Assembly: GCA_964433315.1 (NCBI GenBank) | Contig: CAYSQO010000010.1 | Coordinates: 1 to 46,335, forward strand | Length of the DNA stretch: 46,335 bases | Source: Aquariibacter sp964433315 | GTDB taxonomy: Bacteria > Pseudomonadota > Gammaproteobacteria > Burkholderiales > Burkholderiaceae_C | Reading direction: 5' to 3' | Shown here: piece by piece, positions 27,405 to 35,033 of the stretch | Layout: each line of letters opens with the position of its first letter | Position numbering within the stretch: position 1 is the stretch's first letter | Translations under genes and position numbers: made by a program | Notes under the pieces: model-generated | What the model was told of the DNA's origin: nothing | Database searches by the model: none | What the model saw: the letters and a program-made list of their open reading frames with translations, nothing else

Positions 27405-28285
27405 CCTCTCCGAGCCAGACGATGAAGCTCCTACGCGAGCTGGGGCCGGGTCAGACCGCGCTCGGGCTCGTGCTGATCGCGTTCCTGGCGCTCTACCTGC
27501 CGATCTACAGCTGGGCGCTGGAGACGATCTGGCAGAGCGAGGAGCACGGGCACGGCACCATCGTCTTGGCCGTGGTGGCTTGGCTTTTCTACCGGCAGCG
27601 TGAAGCCATCCAGCAGACCGTTGGCCAGGGCAGTGCCCTCGGCTGGCCTCTGCTGCTTTTCGGCCTGCTGCTCTACCTGGTCGGACGAACGCTCGACCTG
27701 TCGATCTTCATATTCGCTGCGCAACTACCCATCTTGTCGGGTCTGCTGCTTCTGCTGGGCGGGCTACGCCTGGTGCGCTTGGCCTGGTTCCCTCTGCTGT
27801 ACCTAGTCTTCATGATCCCGCTGCCGGGTTTCGTGATTGACGCGGCAACGTCCAGCCTCAAGCAGTATGTTTCGGTGATCGCGGAAGAGCTGCTTTACGC
27901 CGCCGGATACCCGATCGCGCGAACCGGTGTCACCCTGACCGTCGGCCAGTACCAGTTGCTGGTCGCGGACGCCTGCTCCGGCCTGAACTCCATGTTCAGC
28001 CTCACCGCGCTGGGCGTGCTCTACATGTACATCATGCAGCGACGTGGTCTCGCGCATAACACGCTGATGCTGCTGCTGATTCCGCCGATCGCCTTCGCCG
28101 CAAACATCATCCGCGTGATCATTCTGGTCCTGATCACCTACCACCTGGGTGACGAGGCGGGCCAGGGCTTCCTGCATGGCCTTGCGGGCATGGCGCTGAT
28201 GCTGATCGCCCTGCTGAGCTTTATTGCGATGGATGCAGTGCTGATGCTGCTCGTGCGCACGCCAAAGTCACCGGCGGGCACTTGA
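27401..28285 (+). CDS. xrtB: Exosortase B (XrtB/EpsH-type transpeptidase)
   Basis: This 294-residue polytopic membrane protein is an exosortase, the proposed cysteine transpeptidase that processes PEP-CTERM proteins in strains making exopolysaccharide. The catalytic set is intact: Cys192 in ADACSGLNS, Arg238 in ANIIRV and His259 in FLHG, each next to membrane helices. About eight helices are visible. It starts with an ATGA overlap with epsG. The subtype follows from its EpsD/E/F/G neighbours. EpsI, which usually accompanies or is fused to exosortases, is not seen beside it. No PEP-CTERM substrate is encoded in this window. Confidence 0.9.
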   Translation: MTSPSQTMKLLRELGPGQTALGLVLIAFLALYLPIYSWALETIWQSEEHGHGTIVLAVVAWLFYRQREAIQQTVGQGSALGWPLLLFGLLLYLVGRTLDLSIFIFAAQLPILSGLLLLLGGLRLVRLAWFPLLYLVFMIPLPGFVIDAATSSLKQYVSVIAEELLYAAGYPIARTGVTLTVGQYQLLVADACSGLNSMFSLTALGVLYMYIMQRRGLAHNTLMLLLIPPIAFAANIIRVIILVLITYHLGDEAGQGFLHGLAGMALMLIALLSFIAMDAVLMLLVRTPKSPAGT

Positions 28286-28318
28286 CCCCGCGCACGCTGC
28301 CCCCTCGCACGACCGACC

Positions 28319-29872
28319 ATGACTCTCGTTCACATCAAGGCGATCTTCGTCATTTACGTGCTTGCGGGCGGGATGTTCCTGTTGTGCAGCAGGTTCTACA
28401 TCCAGCGAGGCATGTCGCCGGAGATCTACTGGAGGCGAGCAGCAGGCTGGATGGCCATCAGCACCGCGGCCTTCGTGTCGACCAGCTTCTGGATCTTTGC
28501 CTTTCTGCTCTTCTTGATCGTCCTGCTGCTGAAGCTGCGCGACAAGCAGGCCATCGCCCTCTACGCCTTCCTGGCTTTTTGCATCCCGCCGTATTCGTCC
28601 CCGCTTCCGGGCCTGGGCGCGATCAACTACCTGCTGGATCTGAACTACCTGCGGGTTCTCAATCTCGGTCTGCTTCTGCCGCTGTGCGTGGGTCTGCTCA
28701 GCAGCAAGCGCTCCCCGCCCTCGGGCTGGATGCGCATCGTCGACCTCTGGGTGATCGGCTACATCCTGCTGCGCCTGACCCTGATCGGCACGTCCGGCCT
28801 GCCCATGACGGTGACGATCCGCGAAGGCCTGGGCATGTTCATCGACGTGGTGATCCCCTACTTTGCCGTGACCCGCAGCTTGTCGACTCGCGAGGATGTG
28901 CGCGACGTGATGGGTGCCCTGGTCCTGGGATGGCTGGCGGTCGCACCCATCGCCGTCTTCGAGAACCTCAAGGGCTGGTTGCTGTATCCCGAACTGATCC
29001 CGACGCTGGACCTCAAGAGTTTCCGCCACGTCCACCTGTCGCGCGGCGACAGCCTGCGCGCAGCCGGCCCGGGCGGTCACCCGCTCGTGATGGGCCTCTT
29101 CATGATGGTGGCGCTTTGCTTCATCGTGTCGATGGGATTGCGGGTGCGTCGATCCCTGCATTTCCTGCTGGTAGCCATCATCTGCGCCGGCCTTTGGGCG
29201 CCGCTGTCGCGCGGCCCCTGGCTGGGCGCGGCCATCGCATTGGTCATCTACCTGCTGATCAGCCGCGATGGCATCGCCAAGCTGACCAAACTCGGGGGTG
29301 TCGGGCTGCTGGTGCTGCCTGTCGTACTGATTTCCCCCCTCGGGCCCAAGATCATTGACCACCTGCCCTTCATCGGCACGCTGGACTCGGAGACCGTGGT
29401 ATTCAGGCAGGAGCTGCTCAAGGCGTCGATCGAGGTGATCATGCAGAACCCCTGGCTCGGCAGCTTCACCTATGAGACCAACCATGCATTCACCCACCTG
29501 ATGCAGGGCGACGGTTTCATTGACTTCGTGAACACCTACGTGATCATTGCCCTGTCGACGGGCATGTTCGGACTGCTGCTGTATGTCGGGGTGTTCGTGC
29601 TGGTGCTCTTCGCCACCTTCCAGGCCTGGTTGCGCTCGCGCAATCGCGATGCCGAGCTGGACGGCATGGGGCGGAGCATTTTTGCCGCGAGCATCGGGAT
29701 GATGGTCTTCGTCGCGACCTGCAGCCCCATCGTCGGCGTCATCACCCTGAAGATCCTCCTGGCCGGTCTCGCCCTTGCCTACGCGCGACTGCGCCCCGTC
29801 ACGGTCACCGCCAAGGCTGCGGCGCCCAAGCCGCGCATGCCGCCACCGCATCATGGTTTCCGTACCGCCTGA
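28319..29872 (+). CDS. O-antigen ligase/polymerase-like membrane protein
   Basis: This 517-residue polytopic protein has about 11-12 hydrophobic segments and a large periplasmic loop around residues 225-260 and 345-400. It resembles the Wzy_C/O-antigen ligase (WaaL) superfamily. The motif RAAGPGGHPLVMGLF and the following SRGPWLGA match the conserved features of such ligases and polymerases. The later NPWLGSFTYETNHAFTH segment, with an Asn-His pair, resembles the H[NS]-containing loop. It probably polymerises or ligates polysaccharide units made with the Eps proteins; which one cannot be decided from sequence. It begins 33 bp after xrtB. The C-terminus ends in a Lys/Pro/His-rich cytoplasmic tail. 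Confidence 0.78.
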   Translation: MTLVHIKAIFVIYVLAGGMFLLCSRFYIQRGMSPEIYWRRAAGWMAISTAAFVSTSFWIFAFLLFLIVLLLKLRDKQAIALYAFLAFCIPPYSSPLPGLGAINYLLDLNYLRVLNLGLLLPLCVGLLSSKRSPPSGWMRIVDLWVIGYILLRLTLIGTSGLPMTVTIREGLGMFIDVVIPYFAVTRSLSTREDVRDVMGALVLGWLAVAPIAVFENLKGWLLYPELIPTLDLKSFRHVHLSRGDSLRAAGPGGHPLVMGLFMMVALCFIVSMGLRVRRSLHFLLVAIICAGLWAPLSRGPWLGAAIALVIYLLISRDGIAKLTKLGGVGLLVLPVVLISPLGPKIIDHLPFIGTLDSETVVFRQELLKASIEVIMQNPWLGSFTYETNHAFTHLMQGDGFIDFVNTYVIIALSTGMFGLLLYVGVFVLVLFATFQAWLRSRNRDAELDGMGRSIFAASIGMMVFVATCSPIVGVITLKILLAGLALAYARLRPVTVTAKAAAPKPRMPPPHHGFRTA

Positions 29873-29987
29873 GGACGAGGCGTGACGCTGCGCCCCGCTG
29901 CTGCACCTTGTATGCAGTCCTGCCCGGGGCTGCGGTCTACGGCGGCACGGCCTGCCGCGCCTGCAACCGATCGGCTGAAAGTCTGAT

Positions 29988-31058
29988 GTGACGACAAATG
30001 CGCCTGGAGCCCACCCTGCGTACGCCCTGCTGGGCCTGCCTTTTGATGCCGTAAGCCGAAAAGAAGCCGCAGAGACGCTTCGGACCCGAGCCCGGGCCGG
30101 CGAGCGCTGCTTCTTCTCGACCGTCAACGTCAATTTCCTGATCGCAGCGCAGTCGGCCCCGGCCTTCCGGCAATCGGTGCTGGACAGCGATCTGGTGCTG
30201 GTGGACGGCCAGCCGCTGGTCTGGCTCGCGCGACTGCTCGGCCTGCCCCTGCCGGAGCGGGTGGCTGGCTCCGACCTGTTCGAGGATCTGCAGCGCCTGC
30301 CCGGCCCCCCGCTGAAGGTCGCCTTCTTCGGGGGCCCGCCGGGCGCTGCCGCCGAGGCCTCGGCCCAGCTGGCACAGCGTCATGCCGAGGGCCTTTCGCC
30401 GGGCCTGACCGGGGTCGGGGGTCTGGCTGCGGGCTTCGGCGATGTGGAGAGCCTGAGCGACGATGCCACCCTGGCGGCCCTGAATGCCACCGGGGCGGAC
30501 TTCCTGGTCGTGGCCCTCGGTGCGGTCAAGGGCCAGGCCTGGGCGCTTCGCAACCGCGAACGGGTCCATGCCCCCCTGATCAGCCATCTCGGGGCGGTCG
30601 TCAATTTCACGGCCGGTCGCCTGGACCGCGCGCCGGTGTGGGCGCGCAAGTTCGGTCTCGAATGGCTGTGGCGGATCGCGACCGAATCCGGCATCTGGCG
30701 GCGCTATCTGAGCGACGGTCGGCGACTCGTCGGCCTGTTGCTGGGCCGCGTGCTGCCGCTGTGGCTGCTCGGGGCACGGCCGGTCGGTGGCACCCCGGAG
30801 GGGAACGGCGAGCTGTCCGTGCAGCCGGGTGAGCTGCGTCTGCGGGGCCGGGCCGGACCGGCGCTGCGCGAAGCCCTCGCCGCCCTGCCGGAGGCGCCCC
30901 GGACCTGGGACTTCAGCGAGCTGGAAAGCCTGGATGCCGCCACCGCGGCCGCGCTGCTACGCCGCCCGGACCGCCCGCGCGACCGGGCCGCGTTGCGTCT
31001 GCCGCGACGCTGGCGGGCCCGGCAGCAGCTGCGTCTGGCCGGGCTGCTGCCGGACTGA
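29988..31058 (+). CDS. WecG/TagA/CpsF glycosyltransferase fused to a STAS-like domain
   Basis: This 356-residue protein has an N-terminal WecG/TagA/CpsF (GT26) domain, about residues 12-240. Conserved residues fall at Thr45 and Asn47 (STVNVNF), Asp73 (LVDGQP, the proposed base), Arg91 (ERVAGSDLF) and Gln183, with the late motif RAPVWARKFGLEWLWR. Such enzymes add ManNAcA/ManNAc-type sugars to lipid carriers. A hydrophobic segment (246-263) follows. The C-terminal ~80 residues read like a STAS fold: LRLRGRAGPALREALAAL, then WDFSELESLDAATAAALL, then an LAGL end. The residue after Asp316 is Ala, so the usual phosphoacceptor Ser is missing. The GTG start at 29988 is the first possible start after an in-frame stop at 29976. 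It converges on gltL. Confidence 0.8.
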   Translation: MTTNAPGAHPAYALLGLPFDAVSRKEAAETLRTRARAGERCFFSTVNVNFLIAAQSAPAFRQSVLDSDLVLVDGQPLVWLARLLGLPLPERVAGSDLFEDLQRLPGPPLKVAFFGGPPGAAAEASAQLAQRHAEGLSPGLTGVGGLAAGFGDVESLSDDATLAALNATGADFLVVALGAVKGQAWALRNRERVHAPLISHLGAVVNFTAGRLDRAPVWARKFGLEWLWRIATESGIWRRYLSDGRRLVGLLLGRVLPLWLLGARPVGGTPEGNGELSVQPGELRLRGRAGPALREALAALPEAPRTWDFSELESLDAATAAALLRRPDRPRDRAALRLPRRWRARQQLRLAGLLPD

Positions 31059-31060
31059 GG

Positions 31061-31083
31061 CCCGGCCCTCGTAGGGGGCCGGG
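31061..31083. terminator. Bidirectional hairpin between the glycosyltransferase gene and gltL
   Basis: A perfect 8-bp stem (31061-31068 with 31076-31083, 7-nt loop) fills the 30-bp gap between convergent stops. It has no T-run on either side. Confidence 0.5.
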
Positions 31084-31088
31084 GCAGC

Positions 31089-31823
<735 letters not shown>

Positions 31824-31832
31824 GGAAGGGCC

Positions 31833-32501
31833 TCAGCGGATGATCTGGATCTTCTGCTGCAGGCGACGCACGAGCATCGACAGGCTGAAGCAGATGACGA
31901 AGTAGACGAGCGCGGCGAGCAGGTAGGTCTCGACCGGGCGGTTGAAGTTCTTGCCGGCCACCTCGAAGCCCTTGAGCAGGTCGTAGGCCCCGATGGCATA
32001 GACCAGCGAGGTGTCCTGGAAGAGGATGATGGTCTGCGTCAGCAGCACCGGCAGCATGTTGCGGAAGGCCTGCGGCAGCACGACGAGCTGCATGGTCTGC
32101 CCGTAGCTCATGCCCACCGCGTAGCCGGCGTGCACCTGGCCGCGCGGCACGCTCTGGATGCCGGCCCGCATGATCTCGGAGTAGTAGGCCGCCTCGAAGA
32201 TCGTGAAGGTGATGATGGCCGAGAGCTCGGCCCCCATGGGCCGGCCGATCAGCAGCGGAATCAGCAGGAAGAACCACAGGATCACCATCACCAGCGGGAT
32301 GGACCGCAGGGTGTTGACGTAGATCGAGGCCGGGATCACCAGCCAGGGCTTGCCGGACAGTCGCATCAGCGCAAGCACCGTGCCCAGGGCGATGCCGCAG
32401 ACCATGGCGATCAGGGTGAGCTGCACCGAGAAGACCAGGCCCTTCAGGATGAAGCCGCTGACGACGCCCCAGTCGAGGAAGCTGTAGTCGAGGTTCAGCA
32501 T
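31833..32501 (-). CDS. gltK: Glutamate/aspartate ABC importer permease GltK
   Basis: This 222-residue inner-membrane permease of the HisM/GltK type has about five helices. The EAA loop that docks the ATPase is visible at EAAYYSEIMRAGIQSVPRGQ. The RSIPLVMVILWFF segment is typical of amino-acid permeases. It follows gltJ with only one base between stop and start. Confidence 0.95.
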   Translation of the reverse strand: MLNLDYSFLDWGVVSGFILKGLVFSVQLTLIAMVCGIALGTVLALMRLSGKPWLVIPASIYVNTLRSIPLVMVILWFFLLIPLLIGRPMGAELSAIITFTIFEAAYYSEIMRAGIQSVPRGQVHAGYAVGMSYGQTMQLVVLPQAFRNMLPVLLTQTIILFQDTSLVYAIGAYDLLKGFEVAGKNFNRPVETYLLAALVYFVICFSLSMLVRRLQQKIQIIR

Positions 32502-32502
32502 G

Positions 32503-33243
32503 TCACTTGCCTCCGACCATGCCGGGCACGCGGACCCGGTCCTCGACGATCAACATGACGCGGTTGATCGTGAAGGCCGAGATGAAGTAGAGCGCACTGA
32601 CCGCCAGGTAGACCTCGATGCCGCGCGAGGTCTCTTCCTGGGCCTGCATCGCGAACATGGTCAGCTCGGCGATGCTGACCGCGAAGGCGACCGAGCTGTT
32701 CTTGATGATGTTCATGCTCTCGCTCGTCAGCGGCGGGATGACGATGCGGAAGGCCATCGGCAGCAGCACGAAACGGTAGGTCTGCGGCAGCGTCAGGCCC
32801 ATGGCCAGGCCAGCGTAGCGCTGGCCCTTGGGCAGGGCCTGGATGCCGGCCTTGACCTGCTCGGCGATCCGCGCCGAGGTGAAGAAACCCAGCCCCAGCA
32901 CCACCAGCACGAAGCTCGGCACCTGCTTGAGCGGCGGGATCAGGCCGGGGATGACGTGGTACCAGAGGAAGATCTGGACTAGCAGCGGGATGTTGCGGAA
33001 CAACTCGGTCCAGGCATTGCCGAGGAAGGCCAGGCGCTTGTCGGGTACGGTGCGCAGGATGCCCATCAGCGAGCCCACGGCCAGCGCGACGACCAGGGCC
33101 AGCAGGGCCACCGACAGCGTCCAGCCCCAGGCCGAGAGCATCCAGTCGAGGTAGGTGATGTCGCCGCCCTCGCCGAAGCAGGACGGCCGCACTTCACCGT
33201 CGATGGTGTCCTTGCAGAACACCTGCCAATCCCAGTTGCCCAC
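32503..33243 (-). CDS. gltJ: Glutamate/aspartate ABC importer permease GltJ
   Basis: This 246-residue permease partner of GltK starts with NWDWQVF, a typical GltJ beginning, followed by a periplasmic segment and about five helices. The EAA-type docking loop reads ARIAEQVKAGIQALPKGQRYAG and the permease motif ELFRNIPLLVQIFLWYHV is present. It is separated from gltI by 73 bp holding a hairpin, which often reduces downstream expression relative to the binding protein. Confidence 0.95.
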   Translation of the reverse strand: MGNWDWQVFCKDTIDGEVRPSCFGEGGDITYLDWMLSAWGWTLSVALLALVVALAVGSLMGILRTVPDKRLAFLGNAWTELFRNIPLLVQIFLWYHVIPGLIPPLKQVPSFVLVVLGLGFFTSARIAEQVKAGIQALPKGQRYAGLAMGLTLPQTYRFVLLPMAFRIVIPPLTSESMNIIKNSSVAFAVSIAELTMFAMQAQEETSRGIEVYLAVSALYFISAFTINRVMLIVEDRVRVPGMVGGK

Positions 33244-33277
33244 CGGCGCCTCCTCGTCTGACCTGTTGTTCCGGGCA

Positions 33278-33303
33278 GGCCGCAGGCACGCAGCACCGCG
33301 GCC
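33278..33303 (-). other. Intercistronic hairpin between gltI and gltJ
   Basis: GGCCGC/GCGGCC pair (33278-33283 with 33298-33303) in the 73-bp gap. It is a possible mRNA-stabilising or partial-termination element that would favour the abundant binding protein over the permeases. Confidence 0.35.
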
Positions 33304-33316
33304 CGTCCCGCTTCAC

Positions 33317-34207
33317 TTACTTGGCCGCGTAGGCTTCCATCGGCTTGTCGTTCGGCGCCGCCCAGGCCGCCTTGGTGTTGTCGTTGGGCGGCATGCCGAC
33401 CTTGGTGTTGGCCGGCGGGATGGGCTGCATGAACCACTTGTCCCAGATCTTGGCGATTTCGCCGCTCTTCATCAGCGCACCCAGGCTGTCGTCCACGGCC
33501 TTCTTGAAGGCCGGGTCGTCCTTGCGCATCATGATGGCAATGGGCTCGACGCTGAGCACCTCGCCGACGATCTTGAAGTCCGCCGGGTTCTTGGACTTGG
33601 CGATGTTGCCGGCCAGGATGGCGCCGTCCATCACGAAGGCGTCGGCCCGGCCCGATTCGAGCAGCAGGAAGCTGTCGGCGTGGTCCTTGCCGTAGACCTC
33701 CTCGAAGTTGACGCCGGTGGCGCGCTCGTTCTTGCGCAGCGTCTGCACAGAGGTGGTGCCGGTGGTGGTCGCCACCTTCTTGCCGTTGAGCTGGGCGATG
33801 TTGGTGATGCCCGAGTTGGCCTTCACCGCGATACGCACCTCCTCGACGAAGGTGGTGACCGCGAAGGCCACGTCCTTCTGGCGGGTCGCGTTGTTGGTGG
33901 TGGAACCGCACTCGATGTCGACGGTGCCGTTCTGCACCAGCGGGATGCGGTTCTGCGACGTGACCGGCTGGTACTTGGTGGTCAGGGCGCCCAGGCCCAG
34001 CTGCTTCTGCACGTCCTTGAGCACGCGCTCGCAGAGCTCGACGTGGTAGCCCACGTACTTGCCGTCACCCAGGGTGTAGCTGAGCGCGCCGGAGGACTCG
34101 CGCACGCCCATGGTCACGCTGCCGCTGTCCTTGATCTTCTTGAGGGTGTCGGCCTGGGCGCCGAGGGCGAGGCCCGCCAGGGCGAGGGCCAAGAGGGTGT
34201 GCTTCAT
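33317..34207 (-). CDS. gltI: Glutamate/aspartate periplasmic binding protein GltI
   Basis: This 296-residue solute-binding protein has signal peptide 1-19 (cleavage after AQA). It starts DTLKKIKDSGSVTMGVRESS, with the conserved GYHVELC and IPLVQNGTVDIECGSTTNNATRQ segments that mark the glutamate/aspartate binders. It captures substrate in the periplasm for GltJKL. An AGGAG ribosome site lies 8 nt before the ATG. It is first in the operon, preceded by a 235-bp non-coding region. Confidence 0.95.
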   Translation of the reverse strand: MKHTLLALALAGLALGAQADTLKKIKDSGSVTMGVRESSGALSYTLGDGKYVGYHVELCERVLKDVQKQLGLGALTTKYQPVTSQNRIPLVQNGTVDIECGSTTNNATRQKDVAFAVTTFVEEVRIAVKANSGITNIAQLNGKKVATTTGTTSVQTLRKNERATGVNFEEVYGKDHADSFLLLESGRADAFVMDGAILAGNIAKSKNPADFKIVGEVLSVEPIAIMMRKDDPAFKKAVDDSLGALMKSGEIAKIWDKWFMQPIPPANTKVGMPPNDNTKAAWAAPNDKPMEAYAAK

Positions 34208-34442
34208 CGGGTGGACTCCTGAATGGGGGCGGACGCCGCGGATTCGGTCGGCATGCCTCAGCTCAATCTAACCCAGCCATCCGCCCGCGAAATTGTGGGG
34301 ATCACGTGCGCGCCCCCCGGAGATACCCCAGGCGAAGGCGTCCGGCCAGGCCGGCGCGGGCTCACGCAGCCGCAAGGCAGGCGCAAGCTCCATGCCACGC
34401 GCGGCAACGCCCCTCGCGCCCCCCGCGCCGCGCCTGCGGGCT
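34208..34442. promoter_or_regulatory. Region upstream of gltI
   Basis: This 235-bp non-coding region lies between gltI and yaeQ (same strand). A weak minus-strand promoter candidate is TAGATT (complement of 34265-34270) with TTTCGC 16 bp upstream (complement of 34287-34292). The remainder (34300-34440) is GC-rich and contains gcgaaggc at 34332, the opening motif of the 49-bp repeats, but no clear full repeat unit. Confidence 0.35.
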
Positions 34443-35000
34443 TCAGGGCGCAGGGTGCAGGCGCTCGGGCTGGATCTCGACCGTGCGTTCGCCATCGCCC
34501 AGCCAGACCTGGCCGTCCTGCACCGTGCACTGCAGGCGCATGCTGCGGGCCACCAGGCCGGCCAGGGCCGCCACCTGCTCGGTGGGCAGGGACCACACCT
34601 GCAGGCCGGGCAGACGACTGAGGGTGCCCTTGTTCTGGCCCCACCAGATCGGGGTCTTGCCGCCCCAGGCGTAGACCCGCGTCTCGCGGCTGCGGTGGCA
34701 GGCCTTGCGGATCCACTTCTCGTCGGGCAGGCCGACGTCGATCCACAGCTCGATCTCGTCGGCGTAGCTCTTGCGCCAGAGGTCGGGCTCGTCCATCTCG
34801 GTCATGCCGCGCGCGAAGGCCAGCGCGGGCTGGTCGGCCTCACCCCGCGTGTTCAGCGCGTAGGCGAGCAGGCGCACCATCAGGCGCTCCTCGTTCTCGG
34901 AGGGGTGCTGGGCCAGGGTGAGCTGCGGGCTGGTGTAGACGCCGCGATCCATGTCGGCGATCTGCAGCTCGGCCTTGAAGATGGTGGACTTGAGGGCCAT
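34443..35000 (-). CDS. yaeQ: YaeQ family protein
   Basis: This 185-residue protein matches YaeQ, a family with a PD-(D/E)XK nuclease-like fold. The start MALKSTIFKAELQIADMDRGVY is characteristic, followed by HPSENEERLMVRLLAYAL and the conserved DEPDLWRKSYADEIELWIDVGLP. The WGGKTPIWWGQNK segment is also typical. E. coli YaeQ was linked to suppression of RfaH loss, but a molecular role is not known. It lies 33 bp after the ABC exporter gene on the same strand. Confidence 0.92.
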   Translation of the reverse strand: MALKSTIFKAELQIADMDRGVYTSPQLTLAQHPSENEERLMVRLLAYALNTRGEADQPALAFARGMTEMDEPDLWRKSYADEIELWIDVGLPDEKWIRKACHRSRETRVYAWGGKTPIWWGQNKGTLSRLPGLQVWSLPTEQVAALAGLVARSMRLQCTVQDGQVWLGDGERTVEIQPERLHPAP

Positions 35001-35033
35001 GGAGGGACTCGGGCAGGCGCAGGGCGCAACGGG

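Noticed and set aside
23122..31058. PEP-CTERM protein substrate for the exosortase
   Set aside because: No protein in the window ends with Pro-Glu-Pro, a hydrophobic helix and an Arg-rich tail.
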